Assembly: GCA_958448165.1 (NCBI GenBank)
Contig: CAUDCW010000012.1
Coordinates: 1-64,000, forward strand
Origin: an uncultured Oscillospiraceae bacterium
Lineage (GTDB): Bacteria > Bacillota > Clostridia > Oscillospirales > Acutalibacteraceae
Direction: 5' to 3'
DNA length: 64,000 nucleotides
Position numbers and translations under genes: made by a program
Notes under the pieces: model-generated
The model's input: only the letters and a program-made list of their open reading frames with translations
Databases searched by the model: none
Told to the model about the DNA's origin: nothing
Shown: one piece after another, positions 43,278-51,153 of the stretch
Numbering within the stretch: the stretch's first letter is position 1
How the letters are laid out: every line of letters begins with the position of its first letter

Positions 43278-44756
43278 ATGAAGGTATTTGTTGATAACCA
43301 TAAGTTCCATTATGAAACCGAAAATCTGACAAGAGTATTTTTTCCGAATGAGAAATTAGAGGTGCTGAAGCAGACGTGCGATATCAGCGGCTCGGACGAA
43401 CCCTTTGTTGATACAAGGCGTGAGATTTCGGACGGCGCAATTGCGCTTTCCTGCCGTTTGTCAATCGGTGCATATCACAGCGGCAAAAAGAAGATATTGC
43501 CGCCCGACACACCCGATGATGAGCAGGAACGTATGCTTGCAATAGAGCTTTATAATCTGTTGAGCGAATACACCGGCATCACTCCGCCGTGGGGAATACT
43601 GACGGGTGTTCGCCCGATTAAGCTTTTCAGACGGCTGAGAGAAAGCGGAGGCGAGCAGTACGCAAAATCTTACTTTAAGGATAAGCTGCTTGTATCTCAG
43701 CCGAAAATTGATTTGTCGGTGATAACCGAGCGAAACGAGAGAAAAATTCTTGAAACCTCGTCGCCGAATTCGTTCAGCCTTTATGTTTCAATTCCGTTTT
43801 GCCCGTCACGGTGCAGCTATTGCTCGTTTGTATCGCAGTCGGTTGAAAAAAGCTTTAGGCTTATTGAGCCGTATGTTGAGCTTTTGTGCGATGAAATTGC
43901 CGAAACCGGCAGAATAGCCGCCGAACTTTCACTAAGGCTTGAAAGCGTCTATATCGGCGGCGGAACGCCGACAACGCTGAACGCCGGTCAGCTTGAAGCG
44001 GTGATGAGCGCAATAAACAACAGCTTTGATATGAGCACCTGCCGTGAATTCACGGTTGAAGCAGGCAGACCCGACACGGTAACGGACGATAAGCTTTCTG
44101 CGATAAAACGATGCGGTGGCGACAGAATAAGCATTAATCCGCAGACCTTAAACGATAATATATTAGAGAAAATCGGCAGAAGGCACACTGCAGGCGATTT
44201 TTTAAGAGCATATGATATGGCGGTGAAAGCGGGCTTTGACCATATCAACACCGACCTTATCGCAGGCTTGCCGGGCGAGAGTTTTGAGAGCTTTAAGGCA
44301 ACGCTTGACACGATAGCTGACCTTGAACCCAAAAGCGTCACCGTGCATACGCTGTCGATGAAGCGTTCCTCACAGCTTACGCTTGAGGGTATGGAAACTT
44401 TGCGGCGCGATATAAAGGCGGCGGAAAATATGCACCTTTACTGCAGTGAGCTTCTGCCTAAATGCGGCTATGAGCCGTACTACCTTTACCGTCAGAGCAG
44501 AATGGTCGGCAATCTTGAAAATGTCGGCTGGTCAAAAAAGGGCAGCGAGGGTCTTTACAACGTGTTTATAATGGACGAAACCCACACGGTGCTCGGCTGC
44601 GGCGCAGGCGCAACAACAAAGCTGAAACAGCCGGACGGTTCATATATTGAACGCATATTTAACTATAAATACTCGTATGAATATTTAAACGGCTTTGACG
44701 AAATAATCAGGAGGAAAGGCAGGTTTAAATCATTTTATGAAGAATACGGATTATAG
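43278..44756 (+). CDS. hemZ: Coproporphyrinogen dehydrogenase HemZ (radical SAM)
   Basis: 492 residues. After an N-terminal domain of about 160 residues with WGILTGVRPIKLF, the radical SAM motif is SIPFCPSRCSYCSFVS (CxxxCxxC), then VYIGGGTPTTL, ISINPQTLND and HINTDLIAGLPGE. HemZ is the Bacillus-type oxygen-independent coproporphyrinogen oxidase paralogue. No other heme gene is in the window, so a role in heme synthesis is uncertain. Its last 20 bp overlap the kinase gene. Confidence 0.88.
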   Translation: MKVFVDNHKFHYETENLTRVFFPNEKLEVLKQTCDISGSDEPFVDTRREISDGAIALSCRLSIGAYHSGKKKILPPDTPDDEQERMLAIELYNLLSEYTGITPPWGILTGVRPIKLFRRLRESGGEQYAKSYFKDKLLVSQPKIDLSVITERNERKILETSSPNSFSLYVSIPFCPSRCSYCSFVSQSVEKSFRLIEPYVELLCDEIAETGRIAAELSLRLESVYIGGGTPTTLNAGQLEAVMSAINNSFDMSTCREFTVEAGRPDTVTDDKLSAIKRCGGDRISINPQTLNDNILEKIGRRHTAGDFLRAYDMAVKAGFDHINTDLIAGLPGESFESFKATLDTIADLEPKSVTVHTLSMKRSSQLTLEGMETLRRDIKAAENMHLYCSELLPKCGYEPYYLYRQSRMVGNLENVGWSKKGSEGLYNVFIMDETHTVLGCGAGATTKLKQPDGSYIERIFNYKYSYEYLNGFDEIIRRKGRFKSFYEEYGL

Positions 44757-45693
44757 CAGTGCAAAGCTTTATTCTGTTGAAGAAATAAACGCACAGGCAA
44801 TCAGCAACCCGCAGGCGCTCACGGCAGACAGCGACTGCCATTTTCGCCTTGAAATTCATGCGGCTGTCGAAGAAATACTTGAACGCTCCGAAAACGGCGG
44901 CGTTATTATGCTGTCGGGTCCGTCGTCTGCCGGCAAGACAACAACGTCAATGATGCTTCGGCATCTGTTAAGCGACAAGGGCAGAACGGCTGTGAAAATT
45001 TCTCTCGACGATTTTTTCCTTGCGGCTGACGAAACACCTCTGGATAAAAACGGCAGGCGTGATTTTGAAAGCATAAGAGCGCTCAATCTTGACGAAATCA
45101 AAAGCTGTCTGCTTAGTCTGTCGCAAACAGGCGAGTGCTTTATGCCGAAATACGACTTTACAAAAAGACGTCCGTCAGGCGTCAGACAGCATATAAAAAT
45201 TGAACGTGACGGCTTTGTTATCATCGAGGGATTACACGCCATCAATCCGGTGTTGACAAACGAAATAACGGGAATGACCGTGACAAAAATCTTCCTTAAT
45301 GTCGAAAGCTCGGTTGACGTTGACGGCGAGTTGCTTGACGGCCTTACGCTGAGAATGCTGCGGCGGCTTGTCAGGGATACGAGCTACCGTTCGACAGACG
45401 CACAGCAGTGCTTTGAGCAGTGGGACAGTGTTGTTGCCGGTGAAAGGGAGAATATCCTGCCGTTTATCGGCACAAGCGATATCATCATTGACTCCTTTCA
45501 CAAAAGTGAGCCGGGCATTATCGGCTGCCGTGCAATTCCGGTGCTTTTGTCTGTGCCGAAAGAAAGCGAGCATTATGGCAAGGCGCAGCGTCTTGCGGCG
45601 CTGCTGCGTCGTGTTCAGTGTGTTGATTTGTCTTTCCTTGATCACAAATCTCTGCTTACAGAGTTTGTCGGCGGCGGAAGCTACAAATATTAA
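44737..45693 (+). CDS. Uridine kinase-like nucleoside kinase (PRK family)
   Basis: 318 residues. Walker A is MLSGPSSAGKTTTSMML, followed by KISLDDFFL, the PRK-type segment MPKYDFTKRRPSG and VIIEGLHAINP with the LID region RMLRRLVRDTSYR. These match the uridine kinase/phosphoribulokinase family, in the version with an extended C-terminus. The substrate is not certain. It overlaps hemZ by 20 bp and is followed by a promoter for the next gene. Confidence 0.82.
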   Translation: MKNTDYSSAKLYSVEEINAQAISNPQALTADSDCHFRLEIHAAVEEILERSENGGVIMLSGPSSAGKTTTSMMLRHLLSDKGRTAVKISLDDFFLAADETPLDKNGRRDFESIRALNLDEIKSCLLSLSQTGECFMPKYDFTKRRPSGVRQHIKIERDGFVIIEGLHAINPVLTNEITGMTVTKIFLNVESSVDVDGELLDGLTLRMLRRLVRDTSYRSTDAQQCFEQWDSVVAGERENILPFIGTSDIIIDSFHKSEPGIIGCRAIPVLLSVPKESEHYGKAQRLAALLRRVQCVDLSFLDHKSLLTEFVGGGSYKY

Positions 45694-45704
45694 CAATATT
45701 TTTC

Positions 45705-45733
45705 TTGAAACGCAAATAAACCGATGATATAAT
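45705..45733 (+). promoter_or_regulatory. Promoter of the zinc-ribbon gene
   Basis: TTGAAA (45705-45710), 17 bp, TATAAT (45728-45733), 65 bp before the start codon. Confidence 0.75.
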
Positions 45734-45798
45734 GTACTAAACCTTATAAGTTGAAAACTTCTGAGATAAAATTAAAAATAATACAAGGAGATGTCAAT

Positions 45799-46266
45799 AT
45801 GAGTATATTTGATGATTTTTTCACCAATGCGAAATCAGCCGTCGATGCAGTCGGCAAAAAGGCTGAAAAGGTGATAGACACTTCAAAGCTTAAATATGCC
45901 GAGGCAGGGCTGCAAAGCGAGATTAACAAAAAATATCAGTCGCTCGGCAAGTTTGTTTATGACAGCTATTTGTCGGGTGAAATGGACAAAGCAAAGCTTG
46001 AACAAAAAATTGACGAGCTCAAGGAGCTTAACGAGAGCATTGATTCGACAAGAGAGCTTATTAACGCACAGAAGAACAAGGTGACCTGCAAAGCCTGCGG
46101 CAGTCTTGTCAGTGCCGATTTGCGCTTCTGCGGCAAGTGCGGCGCAAAGCTTTACAGCGAAGACCCTGCAACATCTGAATCAGGCGCCTCCGACAATGCC
46201 GATGACCCGGTAAGCCGTGACGCAGCAAGGGCTGTCAGAGAAGCGCAGGAGGAAGCAGCACATTAA
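45799..46266 (+). CDS. Zinc-ribbon domain protein with N-terminal helical region
   Basis: 155 residues. About 95 N-terminal residues are predicted helical and charged (DFFTNAKSAVDAVGKKAEKVIDTSKLKYAEAGLQ). A zinc ribbon follows with two CxxC knuckles (CKACGSLV and CGKCGAKL), and then an acidic, Ala/Ser-rich tail. Such proteins are common in Clostridia and have no known function. AAGGAG lies before the ATG at 45799. It has its own promoter and a downstream hairpin, so it is probably monocistronic. Confidence 0.8.
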   Translation: MSIFDDFFTNAKSAVDAVGKKAEKVIDTSKLKYAEAGLQSEINKKYQSLGKFVYDSYLSGEMDKAKLEQKIDELKELNESIDSTRELINAQKNKVTCKACGSLVSADLRFCGKCGAKLYSEDPATSESGASDNADDPVSRDAARAVREAQEEAAH

Positions 46267-46288
46267 AATACAACAGACTATTACATTT

Positions 46289-46317
46289 ACAGGCGGTGTA
46301 AAAGCCGCCTGTGTTTG
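46289..46317 (+). terminator. Terminator after the zinc-ribbon gene
   Basis: ACAGGCGG (46289-46296) pairs with CCGCCTGT (46305-46312), followed by GTTTG. The T run is weak. Confidence 0.6.
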
Positions 46318-46338
46318 TGAATAAAGGAGAGGTGCGTT

Positions 46339-48099
46339 TTGGAGCGACAAACTCTGCGAACCGACGAAAAGCAAAAGCAGACCTTCTTTAAAGGCGCAAT
46401 GGTTATGTCGATGAGTATGATAGTAGTAAAGGTCATCGGCATGGTTTACAAAATTCTGCTCGGTCAGTTTCTTGACGGCGTGGGATACGGTATGTTCACG
46501 CTTGCATACAACTTTTATGATCCGCTTTTTATGCTTGCGACAGGCGGCTTTCCGATAGCCATTTCACGCCTTGTGTCGAAAAGCGTGGCAGAAAACCGGT
46601 TCAGAGATGTAAAAAAGCTGCATAAAATCTCGATACCTATTTTTATATTTACCGGCGTTGTGTGCTGTGCGATTATGATGATTTTCAGCGAAACCTACGC
46701 CGATATCGTCCATAATAACGATGTAAAATACGCAATCCGTGCGCTTGCGCCGACGATTGTGTTCGGCTGTCTGATGTCGATATACAGAGGCTATTTTGAG
46801 GGTATGCGCAATATGGTGCCTACCGCAGTTTCAGAGATAATGGAGGCAGCCGGCAAGCTTATCCTCGGTCTTTCTGCCGCTGCCGTTGTTTCGACAATCG
46901 GAACAAACGAATATGCAACTTACGGCACTGTTTTCGGAACACCGTACAGCGACGCTGTTTCTGCTGAAAACTCAATAATGATTTACACCGTCTGCGCCGC
47001 ATTGCTCGGTATAGTTGCGGGTGCGCTTCTGGGCTTTATTTTCCTGTTTTTGCGCTATAAGCTCAAGGGCTGCGATGTTACCAGACGTCAGCTATATTAT
47101 TCCGAGCCTGCACGTTCCGGCAAGGAGATAACAAGAGAGCTTGTTAAAACGGCTATCCCTATCGGTGTAAACTCGCTTATACTTAGTATTTCAAGTATGA
47201 TAGACTCAACTCTTATTCAGATAAGAATTGACGACCTGACCAATACTAACAGGCAGCTTATGCAGGAGCTTTATCCTCAGGTTGAGAATTACGTTTTCGA
47301 CCAGGGAATATTCCAGACCTTTCTCAACGGCTGCTACGGCTACGCTTTAACCCTTATGATGCTTGTCACTGCTTTGACGCAGGCGTTCGGCACAAGCGCA
47401 CTGCCGAGCCTTACCTCTGCATGGACAAGAGGAGACAGGGAAGAGATAAAGGATAATATGGAGATGATTCTCAAGCTGACGCTGTGTGTTGCGCTTCCGG
47501 CGGGTCTTGCGCTGTCAATGCTTTCGTGGCCGCTTCTTAATCTTCTTTACGGCAACAATGTTATCGAGGTCGAAATCGCTTCAAAAATCCTGCAGATACT
47601 CGGTATTTCTGTAATTTTTATCGCTACAAGCACACCTATATGCAGTATGCTTCAGGCTGTCGGCAGGGTCGATATGCCGCTGAAGCTGATGAGTATAGCA
47701 ATGGTTGTGAAAATCTCTTTGAACTACACTCTTGTCGGAATTCCGACTATCAATATTCAGGGTGCGGCTGTGGGTTCGCTTGTGGCTTATCTTTTTGTGG
47801 TTGTTGTCGGGCTTTACTTCCTGTGCAAGGAAACAAAAATAGTGCCCGATTTTGTCCATGTACTTATCAAGCCGCTTATCGGCGCCGTTGTCTGTGTGCT
47901 TATCGGAACAGGGGTATATAACCTGCTTGCTTCAGTGATTGCGTCAAAAATTTCTATTCTTATAACAGCGGTATTTACGGTAATAATATATTTTATCTCA
48001 CTGCTTTTGTTACGGGTTGTCAGCAGACGAGAGATTTGTATGATGCCCAAGGGAGAAAAAATTGCAAAACTACTTGAAAAAGCACACATTTTAAGGTAA
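46339..48099 (+). CDS. spoVB: SpoVB-like polysaccharide/lipid flippase (MATE/MOP superfamily)
   Basis: 586 residues with 12-14 membrane helices. It opens FFKGAMVMSMSMIVVKVIGMVYKILLGQFLDGVGYGMF, typical of SpoVB/YabM oligosaccharide flippases, and has LATGGFPIAISRLVSKS. In B. subtilis SpoVB is needed for spore cortex and sits just before yabN (mazG), yabO, yabP, yabQ and divIC; the same order holds here, which supports SpoVB over a general exporter. The start is TTG at 46339, with GGAGAGG upstream. Confidence 0.85.
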   Translation: MERQTLRTDEKQKQTFFKGAMVMSMSMIVVKVIGMVYKILLGQFLDGVGYGMFTLAYNFYDPLFMLATGGFPIAISRLVSKSVAENRFRDVKKLHKISIPIFIFTGVVCCAIMMIFSETYADIVHNNDVKYAIRALAPTIVFGCLMSIYRGYFEGMRNMVPTAVSEIMEAAGKLILGLSAAAVVSTIGTNEYATYGTVFGTPYSDAVSAENSIMIYTVCAALLGIVAGALLGFIFLFLRYKLKGCDVTRRQLYYSEPARSGKEITRELVKTAIPIGVNSLILSISSMIDSTLIQIRIDDLTNTNRQLMQELYPQVENYVFDQGIFQTFLNGCYGYALTLMMLVTALTQAFGTSALPSLTSAWTRGDREEIKDNMEMILKLTLCVALPAGLALSMLSWPLLNLLYGNNVIEVEIASKILQILGISVIFIATSTPICSMLQAVGRVDMPLKLMSIAMVVKISLNYTLVGIPTINIQGAAVGSLVAYLFVVVVGLYFLCKETKIVPDFVHVLIKPLIGAVVCVLIGTGVYNLLASVIASKISILITAVFTVIIYFISLLLLRVVSRREICMMPKGEKIAKLLEKAHILR

Positions 48100-48107
48100 A
48101 ATACTAA

Positions 48108-48277
48108 GGAATCGCTGAATGAATCACGATGAAAGCTGTTTGCACATCTTGCTTGCGTCTTTTCCGTCAGCTTGACTAAAAAATTCTCTCAATGCGTCAG
48201 CATAACTGCGGTTTATTTGTCTAACCTGACGAAAAATCTGACGGCGCAATGTGCACAAACGATTTAATCAGCGCTCC
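48108..48277 (+). mobile_element. MITE-like hairpin element, copy D (170 bp)
   Basis: The ends GGAATCGCTGAATGAATCACG and GATTTAATCAGCGCTCC are inverted with more mismatches than in copies A-C. The interior matches copies B and C (CTGTTTGCACATCTTGCTTGC, CTGACGAAAAATCTGACGG). It lies between spoVB and mazG. Confidence 0.8.
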
Positions 48278-48329
48278 ATGACATCTGATTATTTTTAGAA
48301 TGATACTTTTGATTGGAAGTGTAATCCCG

Positions 48330-49124
48330 ATGAATTTTGAGCAAAAGGACCGCTACGGCTTTGAGGACCTAGTGACAATCGTTAGGCTGTTAAGAGGCGA
48401 AAACGGATGTCCCTGGGACAAGGAGCAGACTCACCAATCAATAAGGCAGAATTTTATTGAGGAAACCTATGAGGCTGTTGAGGCGATTGACACCGCCGAT
48501 TCCGAACTGCTCAAGGAGGAGCTTGGCGATGTGCTGCTTCAGGTTGTGTTTCACGCAGTAATGGAGGAAGAGGACGGTCGCTTTGATATCGGCGATGTTG
48601 CCGACGGCATCTGCAAAAAGCTGATAATCCGTCATCCTCACGTTTTCTCTGACGTTGTGGCTGACAATACGGCTCAGGTTCTGAAGAACTGGGACAATAT
48701 CAAAATGCAGACAAAGTCGCAAAAAACACAGACCGACGCAATGAAAAGTGTTTCAAAGGCTCTGCCGTCGCTTATGAGAAGCCAGAAGCTTCAGCAGAAG
48801 GCGGCAAAGGTCGGCTTTGACTGGCAAAGTGTTGACGGCGCGCTCGAAAAGCTTGACGAAGAGATAGCCGAGCTCAAGACCGCCATCAGAAACAACGATG
48901 TTCAAAACCAGAGCGAGGAGCTTGGCGATGTTCTTTTCTCTGCTGTCAATGTATCAAGATTTTTAAAGATAGACCCAGAAAAGGCTCTGTATGACAGCTG
49001 TGACAAATTCACGGACCGATTTGAAAAGGTTGAAAAGGCGGCGGCTGAGCAGGGCATAGATATGAAAAACACAGACCTTAATACGCTCGATTCCCTGTGG
49101 GACAGAGCTAAGGAAATAAATTAA
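48330..49124 (+). CDS. mazG: Nucleoside triphosphate pyrophosphohydrolase MazG
   Basis: 264 residues with two MazG repeats. The first has LLRGENGCPWDKEQTHQSIRQNFIEETYEAVEAID and LKEELGDVLLQVVFHA (EExxE and ExxD metal motifs). The second has DGALEKLDEEIAELKTAIRN and SEELGDVLFSAVNVSRFL. It hydrolyses NTPs to NMPs and limits toxic nucleotides. The N-terminal SAM-methyltransferase half of YabN is absent. The ATG at 48330 is taken as start since GGAAGTG lies 9 nt upstream; an ATG at 48300 has no site. Confidence 0.94.
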   Translation: MNFEQKDRYGFEDLVTIVRLLRGENGCPWDKEQTHQSIRQNFIEETYEAVEAIDTADSELLKEELGDVLLQVVFHAVMEEEDGRFDIGDVADGICKKLIIRHPHVFSDVVADNTAQVLKNWDNIKMQTKSQKTQTDAMKSVSKALPSLMRSQKLQQKAAKVGFDWQSVDGALEKLDEEIAELKTAIRNNDVQNQSEELGDVLFSAVNVSRFLKIDPEKALYDSCDKFTDRFEKVEKAAAEQGIDMKNTDLNTLDSLWDRAKEIN

Positions 49125-49156
49125 TTTAATAATGTGAAATTCAGGAGGATACTTTC

Positions 49157-49432
49157 ATGAACAAAACAGAATTAGTTGCAGCAGTCGCCGAGAAGAGCGG
49201 CTTGACTAAAAAAGACGCAGAGAAGGCAGTTTCATCTGTAATTGATGTAATTGTTGAATCGGTTGCAAACGGTGAGAAGGTTCAGGTAGTTGGTTTTGGT
49301 ACATTTGAACAGCGTCAGCGCAATGCAAGAACAGGCTGTGACCCGAGAACAAAGCAGCAGATTGAGATCCCGGCTTCAAAGGTTCCTGCTTTCAAGGCAG
49401 GCAATGCTTTTAAAGAGGCAGTTAATAAATAA
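49157..49432 (+). CDS. hup: HU-family DNA-binding protein
   Basis: 91 residues. It begins MNKTELVAAVAEKSGLTKKDAEKAV, with GEKVQVVGFGTFEQRQRNARTGCDPRTK (DNA-binding arm) and PASKVPAFKAGNAFKEAV. HU bends and compacts DNA. CAGGAGG precedes the ATG. It is inserted between mazG and rqcP and is followed by a hairpin that probably separates it partly from the next genes. Confidence 0.97.
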   Translation: MNKTELVAAVAEKSGLTKKDAEKAVSSVIDVIVESVANGEKVQVVGFGTFEQRQRNARTGCDPRTKQQIEIPASKVPAFKAGNAFKEAVNK

Positions 49433-49446
49433 TTTAATAATAAATG

Positions 49447-49480
49447 CGCCTGCCGGAACACACATCGGCAGGCGTGATTT
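49447..49480 (+). terminator. Hairpin terminator after hup
   Basis: CGCCTGCCG (49447-49455) pairs with CGGCAGGCG (49466-49474), followed by TGATTTT. It sits 22 bp before the rqcP start and may be only partly efficient. Confidence 0.75.
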
Positions 49481-49495
49481 TATAGGAGTGAAAAT

Positions 49496-49735
49496 ATGAG
49501 GCTTGATAAGTATCTGAAAATATCAAGAATAATCAAAAGGAGAACGGTTGCAAACGAGGCTTGCGATGCAGGCAGGGTTGTGGTCAACGGAAAGCCTGCA
49601 AGAGCGTCCTATGACGTAAAAATCGGCGACGTCATTGAAGTATCGCTCGGCTCTAAGCCCGTTAAAATAAGCGTTACAGCCATTAACGAATACGCAAAAA
49701 AAGAGGACGCCTCTGATATGTATAAGCTGCTGTAA
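49496..49735 (+). CDS. rqcP: S4-domain RNA-binding protein RqcP (YabO)
   Basis: 79 residues, a single S4 domain: MRLDKYLKISRIIKRRTVANEACDAGRVVVNGKPARASYDVKIGDVIEV. RqcP works with RqcH in tailing stalled nascent chains with alanine on 50S subunits. In B. subtilis it follows mazG (yabN), and here only hup lies between them. TAGGAG precedes the ATG. Confidence 0.93.
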   Translation: MRLDKYLKISRIIKRRTVANEACDAGRVVVNGKPARASYDVKIGDVIEVSLGSKPVKISVTAINEYAKKEDASDMYKLL

Positions 49736-49739
49736 ACAG

Positions 49740-49802
49740 GAGTTTGGAGTTTGGAGTTTAGAGTTTAGAGTTTAGAGTTTAGAGTTCAGAGTACACAGTT
49801 AC
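49740..49802 (+). repeat. Heptad array after rqcP
   Basis: Seven clean 7-bp units run from 49740: GAGTTTG twice, GAGTTTA four times, GAGTTCA, then degenerate GAGTACA and CAGTTAC. Inverted heptads (CTGAAAA, CTCAAAA, CTGAAAA, CTCAGAA) lie at 49916-49943 on the far side of the palindrome at 49820. Confidence 0.8.
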
Positions 49803-49819
49803 CGGACAAAAGGTTGTAG

Positions 49820-49839
49820 GGAACGGTCATGACCGTTCC
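49820..49839. repeat. Perfect 20-bp palindrome of the GTAGGGAAC family
   Basis: GGAACGGTCATGACCGTTCC is self-complementary and is preceded by TTGTAG, as in the related left end at 2339. It is placed between the left and the inverted right heptad arrays. Confidence 0.75.
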
Positions 49840-49915
49840 GATTCGCTCTGCCGAATGTTGTATACGCTGTGCGGTGAAGAGTTAGGAATTGTAAGGTTTA
49901 GCTTTATATTAATAG

Positions 49916-49943
49916 CTGAAAACTCAAAACTGAAAACTCAGAA
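49916..49943 (-). repeat. Inverted heptad array before yabP
   Basis: Four 7-bp units in phase; on the minus strand they read TTCTGAG, TTTTCAG, TTTTGAG and TTTTCAG. They mirror the array at 49740. Confidence 0.65.
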
Positions 49944-49946
49944 CCT

Positions 49947-49975
49947 GCATATTTTATTACGCACCGTCATAATAT
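49947..49975 (+). promoter_or_regulatory. SigE-like sporulation promoter before yabP
   Basis: GCATATT (49947-49953), a 14-bp spacer and CATAATAT (49968-49975) match the SigE consensus (KMATATT, 13-14 bp, CATACAMT) at 7/7 and 6/8 positions. The yabP start codon follows 27 bp later. yabP is SigE-dependent in B. subtilis. Confidence 0.6.
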
Positions 49976-50001
49976 TACTTACAAAGTAATGGAGTGGTAT
50001 T

Positions 50002-50283
50002 ATGGCAGAGCATAAAAATACAATAAAGAAGCCTCACGGTCTTGCACTTGACTGTCGCAGTGTTTTATCGCTGACGGGAATAAACGATATCGGCAGCTTT
50101 GACACCCAGACCGTAATGCTTTACACCGATTACGGCGGACTTTGTATAAGGGGCACGGCGCTGCACATAAGCAAGCTCAGCCTTGAATCGGGCGAGGTAA
50201 CCATCGACGGTCAGATCAGCGCAATGATTTATACCGAGTCGTCCGGAAAAAAGTCGGGCGTTCTGCAGCGCCTTTTTAAATAA
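50002..50283 (+). CDS. yabP: Sporulation protein YabP
   Basis: 93 residues. It has KKPHGLALDCRSVLSLTGINDIGSFDTQTVMLYTDYGGLCIRGTALHISKLSLESGEV, the YabP/YqfC family fold with the conserved L-x-G-v segments. YabP is needed for spore coat or cortex assembly during sporulation. GGAGTGG precedes the ATG and its last base is shared with the yabQ start. A SigE-like promoter lies upstream. Confidence 0.92.
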   Translation: MAEHKNTIKKPHGLALDCRSVLSLTGINDIGSFDTQTVMLYTDYGGLCIRGTALHISKLSLESGEVTIDGQISAMIYTESSGKKSGVLQRLFK

Positions 50284-50855
50284 TGGAGATTTCGAGTTTT
50301 CCGCAGTGGCAGATTTTTCTGTTCTGTCTTGCGTGGGGGCTTGCGCTGGGCGTGTTTTACGATGTGTTCCGCTTTTTGCGCAAAGCGGGGCTTAACTCAA
50401 AAGTCGCCGTAGCCGTTGAGGACATCGTTTTTATGTGCGTCAGCGCATTGTGGCTTTTTTTGCTTGCAAGCGCCGTTAATTTCGGCATAATACGGGTGTA
50501 TATGGCGGCGGCATTCTTTGCCGGCGCAGTTATTTACAGAATGACCCTTGGCGTTCTGACGGGAAAGTGCTTTGACAGCATCATTTGCTGTTTTACACGC
50601 ATATTCAGGGCTTTGAAACGCATTATTAAGCGTGTTTTTTCGTTTTTTTGCAAACAAACGGGTAAAATTACTGTTATATTTTGTTTTTTACATAAAAATT
50701 ATAAAGAAAAATCAAAAAACAGCTTGAAAGTTAAATCAAACAAGGTGTATAATTATAAAAAGCATTTATCGGCTGTATTTAAAGGAAGGAGAAATAACCG
50801 TGAAGGAAGTTGTAAGAGAGATAGAAACGACAAAAAAACCGAAGAAAAAGCGTAA
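50283..50855 (+). CDS. yabQ: Spore cortex protein YabQ
   Basis: 190 residues with four or five membrane helices in the first 110 residues (QIFLFCLAWGLALGVFYDVFRF, IVFMCVSALWLFLLASAVNF), then a basic C-terminal tail. The opening WGLALGVFYDVFRFLRK is the YabQ signature. YabQ is required for cortex formation. Its ATG shares a base with the yabP stop. The last 56 bp overlap divIC in another frame, and a vegetative promoter lies inside the gene. Confidence 0.9.
   Translation: MEISSFPQWQIFLFCLAWGLALGVFYDVFRFLRKAGLNSKVAVAVEDIVFMCVSALWLFLLASAVNFGIIRVYMAAAFFAGAVIYRMTLGVLTGKCFDSIICCFTRIFRALKRIIKRVFSFFCKQTGKITVIFCFLHKNYKEKSKNSLKVKSNKVYNYKKHLSAVFKGRRNNREGSCKRDRNDKKTEEKA
50724..50753 (+). promoter_or_regulatory. 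Vegetative promoter inside yabQ, driving divIC
   Basis: TTGAAA (50724-50729), 18 bp, TATAAT (50748-50753). The divIC start is 47 bp downstream. It allows growth-phase expression independent of the sporulation promoter before yabP. Confidence 0.68.
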
Positions 50856-51123
50856 TATCATTTTCGGCGTTTTGCTTGTTCTGTTTGCCGCCTATGCTGT
50901 TGTCACTCTTATTTCTCAGCAGGTTCAGATAAACCAGAAGCAGTCGGAGCTTTCGGAGTTAGAGGATAAGATTATTATCCAGGAAGTAAAAAACGGCGAG
51001 GTAGAGCAGGTGTATAACTCAAGTGACAAGGAAAACGAGGAATACATCAAAAAAATTGCCCGTGATGAGCTTGGCTATGCCGAGCCAGACGAGCGTGTTT
51101 TTATAAACATCGCCGGCGAATGA
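50800..51123 (+). CDS. divIC: Septum formation initiator DivIC (FtsB-like)
   Basis: 107 residues. A short basic cytoplasmic tail (TTKKPKKKRN) is followed by one membrane helix (about 25-44) and a coiled coil (QQVQINQKQSELSELEDKIIIQEVKNGEVE). The C-terminal IKKIARDELGYAEPDERVFINI is characteristic. It forms the divisome core with FtsL and DivIB. The start is GTG at 50800, with AAGGAAGGAG upstream, inside the end of yabQ. Confidence 0.92.
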   Translation: MKEVVREIETTKKPKKKRNIIFGVLLVLFAAYAVVTLISQQVQINQKQSELSELEDKIIIQEVKNGEVEQVYNSSDKENEEYIKKIARDELGYAEPDERVFINIAGE

Positions 51124-51153
51124 CGGTATTGATTACAGGGGGATTTTTTCTTT

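Noticed and set aside
49740..49802. Heptad array as a CRISPR array
   Set aside because: Units are 7 bp, contiguous and without spacers, and no cas gene is present.
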